This document shows, piece by piece, positions 25,853 through 34,508 of a stretch of 53,655 nt of DNA (position 1 is its first letter; every line of letters begins with the position of its first letter). The notes beneath the pieces were generated by a model, which searched no databases, was not told where the DNA came from, and worked only from the letters and a program-made list of their open reading frames with translations. The stretch is from Methylococcales bacterium. GTDB lineage: Bacteria > Pseudomonadota > Gammaproteobacteria > Methylococcales > Methylomonadaceae. Location of the stretch: assembly GCA_023145835.1 (NCBI GenBank), contig JAGLDH010000135.1, positions 1 through 53,655 on the forward strand. Reading direction: 5' to 3'. A program made the position numbers and the translations under genes.

Positions 25853-27022
25853 ATGAATAAATGCAAAATAAGTGGGTTAATTGTTTTTCTAATCAGCTCT
25901 GTTTGTAATGCTGAATATATTACGACTCCATTACTAAATGCAGATTGGAATTTGAACAAAGGACAAGCATATTGTCAGTTAAAGCAAACTATTCCTTTTT
26001 ATGGAGAGGCTGACTTTATGCAGCAATCAGGTGAATTATTAAGGTTTTCAATTAAAGAAAATCGTTTTAAACCTGCCATTGTTAAAGCAAGCTTAACAGT
26101 AGAAACCCCATCTTGGCTTCATCAATCTAAATCTGAAGAACATTATTTAGTGACGCTAGAACCTGCTGTTGATATTCAAAGCCATCCTCGGTTAAGTGTT
26201 TATGGTGAAACAGCTGAAGCGATGCTTGATGCACTAATAAAAGGGTTATCACCAACATTTAGTTATAGGAGAGAGGCTAATAGTGAAAAAGAACAAACAA
26301 AAGTTTCTGTTTCTTCAGTTAAGTTTTTAGAACAGTATCAACGGTTTTTTGATTGTAGAAAAGACTTTCTACAGTATGGGTTTAAAGAGGCTTTAGAAAA
26401 AAGTATTTTCTTTAAACAGAAGAGTAATTCTCTCAATTCTAAAGTGATACAACAGTTACAAGATACTGTTCGATATGTAAAAAAAATAAAGGGTGCTGGT
26501 GTTACTATTATCAGTGATACTGAAATTGCAGGTAAACAAGATAAAGCTTGGTTTATAAAAAGGGCAAATAAAATTATTGCTAAGCTTAATCAGTTAGGGC
26601 TACCTAAAAATAAGGTCAGTATTAACAGAAAAATACAGTCAAAAGCAAAAGGTAATAAAGTTATTCAATTAAGGGTGTTTGGTCCGGATGCATTAGAAAC
26701 AATTTATTACCGGAAAGGAAATATCAATTTAACTCAAACTGAAAAAGAACGACTAGGTGTTCTTGCTCAATATGCAAAGGTGTTTTTACCCGATAGTCAA
26801 ATAGTGATTAAAAGCCATACAGATAGTAAAGGGTCTAGAGCAAACAACCTCAGGGTTTCTCAAAAGCGAGGAGATGTTGTTAAGCAATTTTTACTCAGTA
26901 TTGGAATTGATGAAAAAAAACTGATAGTTAAAGCTTATGGTGAAACTAGGCCAGCAACAATCAATCGTTTCGAAAGAGGAAGAGCAAGGAATAGGCGGGT
27001 GAATATTGACTTTGTGGGATAA
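25853..27022 (+). CDS. MotY-like OmpA-family peptidoglycan-binding protein
   Basis: From the ATG at 25853 the protein has 389 residues: a signal peptide ending near Cys-Asn-Ala, then a MotY-like N-terminal domain. That domain shows Tyr-Ile-Thr-Thr-Pro-Leu, a Trp, and Gln-Thr-Ile-Pro-Phe-Tyr-Gly-Glu-Ala. The C-terminal OmpA-like domain contains His-Thr-Asp-Ser-Lys-Gly and Arg-Ala-Arg-Asn-Arg-Arg-Val. MotY forms the T-ring of sodium-driven flagellar motors, but is about 290 residues; this protein carries about 100 extra residues between the domains. An upstream TTG (25811) also opens the frame but lacks support. No flagellar gene is nearby, so a general envelope role is equally possible. Confidence 0.8.
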   Translation: MNKCKISGLIVFLISSVCNAEYITTPLLNADWNLNKGQAYCQLKQTIPFYGEADFMQQSGELLRFSIKENRFKPAIVKASLTVETPSWLHQSKSEEHYLVTLEPAVDIQSHPRLSVYGETAEAMLDALIKGLSPTFSYRREANSEKEQTKVSVSSVKFLEQYQRFFDCRKDFLQYGFKEALEKSIFFKQKSNSLNSKVIQQLQDTVRYVKKIKGAGVTIISDTEIAGKQDKAWFIKRANKIIAKLNQLGLPKNKVSINRKIQSKAKGNKVIQLRVFGPDALETIYYRKGNINLTQTEKERLGVLAQYAKVFLPDSQIVIKSHTDSKGSRANNLRVSQKRGDVVKQFLLSIGIDEKKLIVKAYGETRPATINRFERGRARNRRVNIDFVG

Positions 27023-27061
27023 GCAGTTTTCTTTGCAAATTGTTAAAGGATTGGGGGTTGA

Positions 27062-27078
27062 GGTGTCTTGTTGACACC
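27062..27078. terminator. Hairpin between convergent genes
   Basis: GGTGTC (27062-27067), loop TTGTT, GACACC (27073-27078). It lies between the MotY-like gene (+) and the DUF2892 gene (-), both of which end here. No clear T-run follows on either strand, so it is only a possible terminator. Confidence 0.4.
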
Positions 27079-27119
27079 CCAATAATGATTTATCAAGCTA
27101 TCGTTAACTGATTTTAGTT

Positions 27120-27293
27120 TTATTTACACGTTTTAAAGCCAAAAGGTAAATAGGCTGGGCACCAACGAATAAACCCTGTTAACAGTAGGATTATTCCAGC
27201 AGCTCCTAGCCAGTTTTTAGCATAGATTCCCCAGCTAATAATGATTAAACCTAAGATTATTCTAATAGTCCGATCAACTCCACCTACATTCAT
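27120..27293 (-). CDS. DUF2892 (YgaP-type) small membrane protein
   Basis: This 57-codon gene on the minus strand was read by hand. It starts with Met-Asn-Val-Gly-Gly-Val-Asp-Arg-Thr-Ile-Arg and has two short membrane helices. It ends in Trp-Cys-Pro-Ala-Tyr-Leu-Pro-Phe-Gly, the hallmark of DUF2892 and of the membrane part of YgaP-type rhodanese proteins. An AGAGG ribosome binding site lies about 7 nt before the ATG. Such proteins often sit near sulfur or thiol metabolism genes; here the next gene on the same strand is hemJ. The function is unknown, but the family call is firm. Confidence 0.88.
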   Translation of the reverse strand: MNVGGVDRTIRIILGLIIISWGIYAKNWLGAAGIILLLTGFIRWCPAYLPFGFKTCK

Positions 27294-27451
27294 AATGAAA
27301 CCTCTAGCATAGTTATATTGTAGATGGAGTATATCGTAAGTTGTATTTTTTGAATGTAATGGGTGTTACACTTAAAAAAATGGAACATAAATTTTTTTGG
27401 TTACAAATACAGATTTATAGTAGTCAGTTTTTGTCGATAAGTTCTGCACTG

Positions 27452-27877
27452 TTAAAATGGTTTCACAACAGCAAGAATAATGATAGCGACCAAAAAAAGT
27501 ACCGGAACTTCATTCATCCAGCGGAAATAGACGTGTGAATGTTTATTTTTATCATGTTTAAAATCAACTAGCCATTTACCACAGAAACCATGATAAACAA
27601 TAAGTAGTATTAATAGTGTTAGTTTTGTATGTAACCAGCCTGATGAGGAATACATTGCCCAGGCATAATCTCCTAGCATCCAGAACCCAAAGATGAAAGT
27701 TGCAATCATTCCAGGTGTCATAATGCCGAAAAAGAGTTTTCGTTCCATTATTTTAAATCGCTCGTTACTGGTTTCATCATCGCTCATCGCGTGATAAACA
27801 TATAGACGCGGCAAATAAAATAATCCTGCAAACCAGGTGACCATAAAGATGAGATGTAGCGCTTTTAACCAGAGCAT
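27452..27877 (-). CDS. hemJ: Protoporphyrinogen oxidase HemJ
   Basis: The 141-residue membrane protein has four helices and the HemJ pattern: His near residue 8 in Leu-Lys-Ala-Leu-His-Leu-Ile-Phe, then Trp-Phe-Ala-Gly-Leu-Phe-Tyr-Leu-Pro-Arg-Leu. A Leu-His-Thr-Lys-Leu motif lies near 81-85, and the end reads Arg-Trp-Met-Asn-Glu-Val-Pro with Val-Lys-Pro-Phe. HemJ converts protoporphyrinogen IX to protoporphyrin IX in heme synthesis and replaces HemG/HemY in many bacteria. It lies 4 bp after the TlpA-like gene in a hemJ-TlpA-ClC run, so it may be co-transcribed. Confidence 0.92.
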   Translation of the reverse strand: MLWLKALHLIFMVTWFAGLFYLPRLYVYHAMSDDETSNERFKIMERKLFFGIMTPGMIATFIFGFWMLGDYAWAMYSSSGWLHTKLTLLILLIVYHGFCGKWLVDFKHDKNKHSHVYFRWMNEVPVLFLVAIIILAVVKPF

Positions 27878-27881
27878 AATG

Positions 27882-28376
27882 TTATCCTAATTGTTCTATT
27901 TTTTGTTTCATATCTGAAATATCAAACAACCCAGTTTTTTGCATAACAATATTACCTGAGGGTGATATTAAAAATGTTGTAGGTATTAATTCAACTTGGC
28001 CGAAAGCAGCTGCATATTGAGCTTTTAAATCTAAGGTAACATCATAAGGGAGTTGTTTGGCTTTTGTCATATTAACAACATGACTGGGAATGTCGTAATA
28101 CATGGTAATGGCAATGATTTCTAAGCCTTTTGAGTGAAATTTATTATATAAATTAATTAAATCAGGCATTTCTTCGATGCAGCTTGCACAATCAGTTGCC
28201 CAAAAAGTAACGATTACAGGCTTGCCTTGTAAGCTATTTAATTTAATTTTTTTTCCAGTAATTGTTGTAAATGTTACATTTGGAGCAGGGTTGTTATTGA
28301 AAGATAAAAATAATATACCTAATATGAGTAAACCTATCATTAATAGGATTAGAAGTACTCTATTTGGCTTCATCAA
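27882..28376 (-). CDS. TlpA-like membrane-anchored thioredoxin
   Basis: The 164-residue protein has an N-terminal anchor (about 7-25) and a thioredoxin fold with the redox motif Cys-Ala-Ser-Cys in Trp-Ala-Thr-Asp-Cys-Ala-Ser-Cys, plus a cis-Pro in Leu-Ile-Pro-Thr-Thr-Phe-Leu. It is likely a periplasmic thiol-disulfide reductase of the TlpA/ResA group, which serve cytochrome c maturation or copper-site assembly. The Trp-Cys-x-x-Cys form is altered: Trp is three residues further upstream. It overlaps the end of the ClC gene by 17 nt and is followed 4 bp later by hemJ. Confidence 0.87.
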   Translation of the reverse strand: MMKPNRVLLILLMIGLLILGILFLSFNNNPAPNVTFTTITGKKIKLNSLQGKPVIVTFWATDCASCIEEMPDLINLYNKFHSKGLEIIAITMYYDIPSHVVNMTKAKQLPYDVTLDLKAQYAAAFGQVELIPTTFLISPSGNIVMQKTGLFDISDMKQKIEQLG

Positions 28377-29655
28377 GGTTAGTTTTTTCTGGTTGTTTGT
28401 AAGAGTTACATAATGCTCTGTATAAAGGCAAGGGATTTATTAATTTAGATGTGGCTGTGGCAATAAAAGAAGTTGCCATCAGAGGAATTAATATTTCATG
28501 GCTTCCAGTCATTTCCATTACAATAACAAAAGAGGTGAGGGGGGACTGAAGCATACCTGAAAAATAAGCTGTCATCGTTAATAATATCATGGCAGAAGCG
28601 GGTGCTATTGGGAACCAATGGACTAAATTTACTCCTAATCCAGCTCCTGTTGCTATTGACGGTACAAAAATACCACTTGGGATTCCACTAAAAAAAGTGG
28701 CACATGAGGCTAACATTTTATAGATAGGAAACAAAGGATCCATTGTTACACTATTCGTTAAAATTGCTTTTGCTTGAGAATACCCTGTACCAAATGAATC
28801 ACCATTTGAAAGATAACCAAGAATTGCAATAACTAACCCACAAGCAAAGGCAATCGCTACGATAGGTAGTTTAGTTTTATTTAGAAAGCGGCCACCTCGA
28901 ATAATTATTTTGCTAAAAACACCCCCTGAAAAACCACCAACTATTCCGCATAAAGGAACAGCAAACCAACTTTTATCATAAGACATAAAATATGACTGTT
29001 CATGAAAGAAAATATAATGATTTAATATGGCATGAGCTGTTACTCCAGAGAAAACAATGGCAGTTAAAACTAAACTGCTGATTTTTTCTTCTAATGCACG
29101 TCCCATTTCTTCAATGGCAAAAATAATGCCTGCTAATGGAGCGCTAAACATGGCAGCAAAGCCGGCCGCACTACCGGCAAGAATCAATCCACGTTCCATA
29201 AAGTGAGGAGGGAATTTTACAGCCTTCCCTAGAGAAGACATTAAAGAGGCTCCAACATGAACTGCGGGCCCCCCAAAGCCAACAGAAGCGCCTGATAATA
29301 ACCCCATAATAGGTAAAAACATCTTTCCTAAAGCAATTTTTAAAGAAATTAGTCGGTTTCTATCGTCTAGATTACCTTTTATTTCTAGTGCTGTTTTTAC
29401 TTGGGGAATGCCGCTACGTTCACTTCCAGGAAAAAAACGAAAAGTAATCCAAGCGGTAATACTCAAACCAATAGGGGCAATAATAAAGTTTGACCAGGGG
29501 TATTGTTGGGACATTAAGCGATAAGTCGTTCCTGCCCATTCACTTAAAATGACCATTGCTACAATAAGTAAACCAACAAAAATGGCACCTATCCAAAAAA
29601 CTAGACGTTGTTTCCATGCTGTTATGGAAAAGAGCGAAGCGGATTGTTCTGACAT
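28360..29655 (-). CDS. ClC-family chloride channel/transporter lacking gating Glu
   Basis: The 431-residue protein has the ClC fold with many membrane segments and the signature Ser-Gly-Ile-Pro-Gln-Val-Lys (81-87). It also has Ser-Ala-Pro-Leu-Ala-Gly-Ile-Ile-Phe-Ala-Ile-Glu-Glu-Met (171-184) and Gly-Ile-Phe-Val-Pro near the selectivity region. The usual GREGP motif reads Gly-Phe-Gly-Gly-Pro at 126-130, so the external gating glutamate is missing, while the internal proton-pathway Glu (E183) is kept. No C-terminal CBS domains are present. Loss of the gating Glu in known ClC proteins uncouples proton exchange, so this may be a passive chloride path. It overlaps the TlpA gene by 17 nt. Confidence 0.9.
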   Translation of the reverse strand: MSEQSASLFSITAWKQRLVFWIGAIFVGLLIVAMVILSEWAGTTYRLMSQQYPWSNFIIAPIGLSITAWITFRFFPGSERSGIPQVKTALEIKGNLDDRNRLISLKIALGKMFLPIMGLLSGASVGFGGPAVHVGASLMSSLGKAVKFPPHFMERGLILAGSAAGFAAMFSAPLAGIIFAIEEMGRALEEKISSLVLTAIVFSGVTAHAILNHYIFFHEQSYFMSYDKSWFAVPLCGIVGGFSGGVFSKIIIRGGRFLNKTKLPIVAIAFACGLVIAILGYLSNGDSFGTGYSQAKAILTNSVTMDPLFPIYKMLASCATFFSGIPSGIFVPSIATGAGLGVNLVHWFPIAPASAMILLTMTAYFSGMLQSPLTSFVIVMEMTGSHEILIPLMATSFIATATSKLINPLPLYRALCNSYKQPEKTNLDEAK

Positions 29656-29675
29656 AAAGGTTTAGGTGGAAGTTA

Positions 29676-30569
29676 TTATTTTATCTCTGATAATAAAGAA
29701 TCTATCAGGCTCTGAGCTTGTCGCCGATACCCTTCACCAAATAAATTAAGGTGGTTGAGTATATGATATAAATTATAGAGGTTTTTTCTAATGGGGTAAT
29801 CGGAATCTAGAGGGTATGTATTAGTATATGCAGAATAAAAGTTTGAACCGAATCCACCAAATAATTCTGTCATCGCAATATCAGCTTCTCTATCTCCATA
29901 ATAACAAGCAGGATCATAAATTATTGGCTCTCCATTAGTTGTGACTGCAGCATTACCAGACCATAAGTCACCATGCAATAGTGATGGGCTTGGGGTGTAT
30001 TGACTAAAAAAATAATCTAGGGACTCACATAATTTTCTACCTGATTGTGATAGTTTTCCTCCATAACCATTTTTTTCAGCTAAAGATAGTTGGAAACCTA
30101 AGCGATACTTTTTCCAAAATGACACCCATTTTTCTGAAGAATGATTAAGTTGCGCTGTTGAGCCAATGGTGTTTTCTACATGCCATCCAAAAAAGGGTTG
30201 GGGGATTTGATGTAAACCCGCTAATTGTTCTCCTAGTTTTTTATCTGACAAGCTCTTTGCAAAAGAAAATGAAATATTTTCCATCACAATAAAAGACTTA
30301 TCTTCTGAAACACCACAAATAATGGGGAGGGGGGTTTTTATTGTTTTAGTTTGTATTATTTCTTTAAGGCCAGAAAACTCTGCCTCAAACATGGGTAAAC
30401 AGTTAGCTTGGTTGAGCTTTATAAAATAACTTGTCTTTTTGCTATATAAAATATATGCAGAGTTAATACAACCGCCCGATACAGGACTTATGTTTGTAAT
30501 AGTAAATGATTGCTGAGTTGCTTGTTCAATTTGTTTAGCAATTTGTTGCCAACTATAAGTATTTTCCAT
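29676..30569 (-). CDS. Fructosamine/ketosamine-3-kinase family protein
   Basis: From the ATG at 30569 the protein has 297 residues, the usual size for the FN3K family (E. coli YniA-like). It shows the kinase-like catalytic loop His-Gly-Asp-Leu-Trp-Ser-Gly-Asn and the metal-binding Tyr-Asp-Pro-Ala-Cys-Tyr-Tyr-Gly-Asp-Arg-Glu-Ala-Asp. The N-lobe has Ser-Pro-Val-Ser-Gly-Gly-Cys-Ile. Such enzymes phosphorylate ketosamines on glycated proteins and so help to remove sugar damage. A TTG at 30608 is in frame but unsupported. It starts just upstream of the ClC gene (20-bp gap), and the two may share a transcript. Confidence 0.87.
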   Translation of the reverse strand: MENTYSWQQIAKQIEQATQQSFTITNISPVSGGCINSAYILYSKKTSYFIKLNQANCLPMFEAEFSGLKEIIQTKTIKTPLPIICGVSEDKSFIVMENISFSFAKSLSDKKLGEQLAGLHQIPQPFFGWHVENTIGSTAQLNHSSEKWVSFWKKYRLGFQLSLAEKNGYGGKLSQSGRKLCESLDYFFSQYTPSPSLLHGDLWSGNAAVTTNGEPIIYDPACYYGDREADIAMTELFGGFGSNFYSAYTNTYPLDSDYPIRKNLYNLYHILNHLNLFGEGYRRQAQSLIDSLLSEIK

Positions 30570-30831
30570 TATTGTAAGATTACGGGAATGAAAAAACTTA
30601 TGCAACAAAGAAATTTTATAGTTTTTATATCAAGAGATGTTAGTTTATGTCGATTAATGTACTGTTTTATCAGTTTCAAAATGATAAATTTGTTTTTATT
30701 AATACATCGTTAGTTTTAAAATGTGCTGTTAAGTGTTTGAGACTAAATACTACTTAATACACAACGACATAAAAAATAAACAATCATTTTTCCAATTGAT
30801 AGCCTGTGAGTCTATTTAGGAGTAAATAAAC

Positions 30832-31284
30832 ATGAAAATATGGGTGGATGCTGATGCTTGTCCTGTCGTTATTAAAGACATTTTGTGTAAAGCTGCAGAA
30901 CGCACTGAAATGATCACTACATTTGTTGCTAATCAATTTATTCGGACACCTCCCTCACGTTATATTAAGTTTGTGCAAGTTGCACGAGGTTTTGATGTTG
31001 CTGATAATGAAATTGCTGCTAGAGTTGAGACTGGAGACTTGATTATTACAGGGGATATTCCTTTGGCCTCAGAAGTCATTGAAAAAGGAGGTATTGCACT
31101 TAACCATCGTGGTGAGTTGTATACAACAGAAAATATTAAAGAGCGGTTAAATATGAGGGATTTTATGGATACTTTAAGAAGTAGTGGTATCGATACCGGC
31201 GGGCAGGCTGCATTAAGTTCAAGTGATCGTCAAGCATTTGCTAATCATTTAGATAAAATTTTAACTCAAAGTAAAAGAAAGTAA
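30832..31284 (+). CDS. yaiI: YaiI/YqxD family (DUF188) protein
   Basis: The 150-residue protein begins [12 protein letters not shown], the PIN-like start of the YaiI/YqxD family. A Thr-Gly-Asp-Ile-Pro-Leu-Ala motif follows near 75-81, with Arg-Gly-Glu near 94-96. The acidic residues recall nuclease active sites, but the biochemical role is not established. A TAGGAG ribosome binding site lies about 7 nt before the ATG. It is followed 13 bp later by the 5'-nucleotidase gene, suggesting a two-gene operon. Confidence 0.92.
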   Translation: MKIWVDADACPVVIKDILCKAAERTEMITTFVANQFIRTPPSRYIKFVQVARGFDVADNEIAARVETGDLIITGDIPLASEVIEKGGIALNHRGELYTTENIKERLNMRDFMDTLRSSGIDTGGQAALSSSDRQAFANHLDKILTQSKRK

Positions 31285-31297
31285 ATTAATAGATTTT

Positions 31298-32263
31298 ATG
31301 TCATCACATTTATCAGAAACCTTAGTTATTGGTATTTCAGCAACAGCGCTATTTGATTTAAAAGAAGCTGATAAAGTATTTCGTGAAAAATATAGTTTAG
31401 ATAAAGATACAGCTATTGCTAAATATCGTAAGTATATGCTTGAAAGAGAAGGTGAGACTCTTGAAGATGGTACCGGAATGCCTCTTGTTAAAGCATTGCT
31501 TGAGTTAAATAAGTATCAGCCTAAAGATGAAGCGCCATTAGTTGAAGTGGTTGTTATGTCAAGAAATAGCCCAGAAACCGGAATACGTGTCTTACAAAAT
31601 ATTAGGAAGAATAATCTTAAAATATCAAGACATGCATTTACGGGTGGAGAATCTGTTGTTGATTATCTAGATGCTTTTGATGTGGATTTATTTTTAACAA
31701 CAACGATAGTTGATGCTCAAAAAGTAATCGATGGAAAAACATGTGCTGCTGCTATTTTAAAAAATCCACCTAAAAGTCATAAAAAAACCTTAAAAGGACA
31801 GGTTAGAATCGCCTTTGATGGCGATGCAGTACTATTTGATGAAAGTAGTGAAATTGTTTATAAAGCTGAAGGCCTCGATAAGTTTAATAAAGTTGAAGAT
31901 CAACATCAAGATGAGCCGATGCAAGAAGGGCCTTATGCCGCATTATTAAAAAAAATATCCCGATTACAAGAACGTCTGCCTTTTAGTGTTGAATATTCAC
32001 CTATACGAATCGCTATCGTTACTGCAAGAAACACACCTGCAGAAATGAGAGTGATAAAAACGCTGAGGCACTGGGGAGTGTATGTTGATGAGATTTTCTT
32101 TTTAGGGGGGCTAGAAAAAACTAATGTGCTAGAAGCATTTCATCCTCACATATTTTTTGATGATCAAGATTTACATTTAGAAAATGCTTCTAAAGTTGTT
32201 CCTGCAGGCAAGGTTCCTTATCTTAGTAGTTCACCATTAAATAAAATTAATAACAAATCCTAG
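31298..32263 (+). CDS. Cytosolic 5'-nucleotidase (cN-I-like family)
   Basis: The 321-residue protein matches the bacterial branch of the cytosolic 5'-nucleotidase I family (Pfam 5-nucleotidase). It has an Asp-like N-terminal strand Ile-Gly-Ile-Ser-Ala-Thr-Ala-Leu-Phe-Asp, Val-Val-Met-Ser-Arg-Asn-Ser-Pro, and Arg-Ile-Ala-Phe-Asp-Gly-Asp-Ala-Val-Leu. The C-terminus carries His-Ile-Phe-Phe-Asp-Asp-Gln. It would hydrolyse nucleoside 5'-monophosphates in salvage or overflow control. There is no signal peptide, which agrees with a cytoplasmic location. It is probably co-transcribed with yaiI. Confidence 0.87.
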   Translation: MSSHLSETLVIGISATALFDLKEADKVFREKYSLDKDTAIAKYRKYMLEREGETLEDGTGMPLVKALLELNKYQPKDEAPLVEVVVMSRNSPETGIRVLQNIRKNNLKISRHAFTGGESVVDYLDAFDVDLFLTTTIVDAQKVIDGKTCAAAILKNPPKSHKKTLKGQVRIAFDGDAVLFDESSEIVYKAEGLDKFNKVEDQHQDEPMQEGPYAALLKKISRLQERLPFSVEYSPIRIAIVTARNTPAEMRVIKTLRHWGVYVDEIFFLGGLEKTNVLEAFHPHIFFDDQDLHLENASKVVPAGKVPYLSSSPLNKINNKS

Positions 32264-32326
32264 TTACACAGAATTATCTACAGTCTCCATAAACCTTCAT
32301 TTTCCTTATCTATTCTTTAAATATTA

Positions 32327-32680
32327 TTATTTTAGTGTCAACGCGGGCTGCGCAAAATTAATACCTTTCCAGCCATGATTTATAAAATTTCTTATATTTT
32401 GATGATTTGTTCCTGTTGGGTCTTGTAATACTTCTTTATGATAAAAGTCACCAAATAAATTAAGTGTTTGTTGTTGATCTAACTGATTTAACTGTGCGAA
32501 TGCAAATATTTTACATGATCCTTCATTTGTTCCAGCTTCATTAATTACTTTATTATCACCAAGGCCATTAGAAAATCCAGTTGGCTGGTAATCATAATTC
32601 TCAGTAATAACGGAAATGGTTTCATCAAACTGTAGCACTTCGTTGTTTTTTATTTTTTGTAGAAAATTTATTAGTGTCAT
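32327..32680 (-). CDS. HopJ type III effector family protein
   Basis: From the ATG at 32680 the protein has 117 residues, matching the HopJ family. It has Met-Thr-Leu-Ile-Asn-Phe-Leu-Gln-Lys-Ile, Tyr-Asp-Tyr-Gln-Pro-Thr-Gly-Phe, Asn-Glu-Ala-Gly-Thr-Asn-Glu-Gly-Ser-Cys-Lys-Ile-Phe-Ala-Phe, and a C-terminal Phe-Ile-x-His-Gly-Trp. Despite the name, the family is common in free-living aquatic bacteria without type III secretion, and no such genes are seen here. A longer frame to 32746 runs into a tandem repeat and lacks support. The function is unknown. Confidence 0.87.
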   Translation of the reverse strand: MTLINFLQKIKNNEVLQFDETISVITENYDYQPTGFSNGLGDNKVINEAGTNEGSCKIFAFAQLNQLDQQQTLNLFGDFYHKEVLQDPTGTNHQNIRNFINHGWKGINFAQPALTLK

Positions 32681-32733
32681 ATTATGTTCGTATTTATAAA
32701 TTTTAATTGTTTTATAATATGAGTTATAAAAAT

Positions 32734-32754
32734 AGTCAATAGTCAATAGTCAAT
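32734..32754. repeat. Heptamer tandem repeat upstream of hopJ-like gene
   Basis: Three exact copies of AGTCAAT lie end to end between nadB (stop at 32762) and the HopJ-family gene (ATG 32680), both on the minus strand. The tract sits about 55-75 bp upstream of the HopJ start, where promoter elements are expected. Confidence 0.85.
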
Positions 32755-32761
32755 AAAAATA

Positions 32762-34396
32762 TTATTTATAATTGTTTTCTTGTTCCCATCTTTTTATATT
32801 AGGATATAAGAGTGTATTTTTTACTGGTTTGCTATCATTTGTTTCAGGATAGTCTTTAGTATAATGCAACCCCCTACTTTCTTTGCGGAGTAGAGCGCTG
32901 CGAATAATTAGTTCGGCAACGATGACTAAGTTTCTTAGTTCAAGTAAGTCGTTTGTTACTTTAAAATCACCATAATATTCATCAATTTCTTGTTTAAGAA
33001 TTTTAATACGTCGCATTGCTCTACTTAAACGTTTATCTGTTCTCACTATACCAACGTAATTCCACATAAAATGTCTTAATTCGTCCCAGTTGTGTGAGAC
33101 TACAACTTCTTCGTCAGAATCAATTACTTGTGATTCATCCCAGTTAGGAGCAGGCTCAGGAGTGGAAAGCTCTGATAAAACTTTAGAAATATCAACAGCA
33201 GCCCTTTCAGCAAAAACTAAACATTCTAATAAAGAGTTACTTGCCATTCTATTTGCACCGTGTAAACCTGTGCTTGCAACTTCTCCAATGGCATATAGTC
33301 CACGAATATCAGTACGTCCGTTTAAGTCTGTTAATACACCTCCGCATGTATAGTGTGCCGCGGGTACAACGGGGATAGGTTGTTGGGTAATATCAATATC
33401 TAAAGAAAGGCATTGTTGATGAATAGTTGGAAAGTGTTTGAGTATAAAATCAGCTGATTTGTGACTAATATCAAGATAAACACAATCAATTCCATATTTT
33501 TTTATTTCATTATCGATAGCTCGAGCTACTATATCTCTAGGTGCAAGCTCTTTTTGTGGATCATATTTATGCATAAATTCCGATCCATCTGGAAGAATAA
33601 GTTTCCCCCCTTCACCTCTTACTGCTTCACTAATCAGGAAGGATCGTTTATTCGGGTGATATAAACAGGTGGGATGAAATTGCATAAACTCCATATTACT
33701 GATTCTGCATCCTGCTCGCCAAGCTAGAGCAATACCATCACCGGTAGAAACATCTGGATTAGTTGAATATAAATAAACTCTACTGGCACCTCCTGTCGCT
33801 AAAATAACAGTTTTAGCTAAAATGAGTTTAACCTTATTTTTAACAATATCGAGAACATAGGCACCTTGTATACATTGATCTGATTTTTTTTGTTTATTTT
33901 TGATAATTAAATCAATAGCATTATGATTTTCCAGTAAAGAAATATTAGGATGTTCCTTAGCTCGTTCTATTAAGGATTTTGATACAGCTTTACCTGTTGC
34001 ATCATCTGAATGGACAATACGGCGATGGGAGTGCCCCCCTTCGCGGTTTAGGTGCAAAGAAGTTTTTCCATTTTTTTCTTTTTGTTGCGTAAATTCAACT
34101 CCTTGTTTTTTTAACCATTCAATATTTTTTTTCCCTTGTAAGACGGTGAGTCGAACGGCATTTTTATCACATAAACCAGCACCTGCATTAAGAGTATCAG
34201 TTATATGGGATTCAATTGAATCATTGACATCAAGAACAGCAGAAATTCCTCCTTGTGCATGGTAAGTACTACCTGAGCTTAATGAAACTTTAGATATAAC
34301 TAAAACTCGAGTTGTATCGGCAAGTCTTAGTGCTAAACTAAGACCAGCACCACCGCTACCAATGATAAGTACATCGTATGCGTTTAAAATAGTCAT
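32762..34396 (-). CDS. nadB: L-aspartate oxidase
   Basis: The 544-residue flavoenzyme has the FAD motif Ile-Gly-Ser-Gly-Gly-Ala-Gly-Leu-Ser (10-18), the His-Ala-Gln-Gly-Gly-Ile-Ser-Ala-Val loop near 47-55 and the active-site stretch [10 protein letters not shown]. It also has Met-Glu-Phe-Met-Gln-Phe-His-Pro-Thr and [10 protein letters not shown]. It oxidises L-aspartate to iminoaspartate, the first step of de novo NAD synthesis, feeding NadA. It is divergent from rpoE, the same arrangement as in E. coli. The length is normal. Confidence 0.96.
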   Translation of the reverse strand: MTILNAYDVLIIGSGGAGLSLALRLADTTRVLVISKVSLSSGSTYHAQGGISAVLDVNDSIESHITDTLNAGAGLCDKNAVRLTVLQGKKNIEWLKKQGVEFTQQKEKNGKTSLHLNREGGHSHRRIVHSDDATGKAVSKSLIERAKEHPNISLLENHNAIDLIIKNKQKKSDQCIQGAYVLDIVKNKVKLILAKTVILATGGASRVYLYSTNPDVSTGDGIALAWRAGCRISNMEFMQFHPTCLYHPNKRSFLISEAVRGEGGKLILPDGSEFMHKYDPQKELAPRDIVARAIDNEIKKYGIDCVYLDISHKSADFILKHFPTIHQQCLSLDIDITQQPIPVVPAAHYTCGGVLTDLNGRTDIRGLYAIGEVASTGLHGANRMASNSLLECLVFAERAAVDISKVLSELSTPEPAPNWDESQVIDSDEEVVVSHNWDELRHFMWNYVGIVRTDKRLSRAMRRIKILKQEIDEYYGDFKVTNDLLELRNLVIVAELIIRSALLRKESRGLHYTKDYPETNDSKPVKNTLLYPNIKRWEQENNYK

Positions 34397-34481
34397 ACAG
34401 GGTATAATAAAAAAAAATTGAAGGATCTAGTTAATTCTGATTAAGAATATTACCACGATAGTAATTTTTTTTGTGTTAATA

Positions 34482-34508
34482 GAACTTATGGGATTTAATT
34501 TTGTCAAA
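34482..34508 (+). promoter_or_regulatory. Candidate sigma-E promoter at rpoE
   Basis: GAACTT (34482-34487), 16 nt, then TCAAA (34504-34508) resembles the RpoE/AlgU consensus (GAACTT, N16-17, TCnnA). Transcription would begin near 34515, which is downstream of the TTG at 34501 and upstream of an in-frame GTG at 34528. If real, it means autoregulation and a shorter RpoE. Confidence 0.4.

Noticed and set aside
29676-30608. Longer N-terminus of the ketosamine kinase from a TTG
   Set aside because: The family starts near the ATG at 30569, and the extra residues show no signal or domain.
32327-32680. HopJ-family protein as evidence for a type III secretion system
   Set aside because: The family is widespread in bacteria without such systems, and no secretion genes are present in the window.
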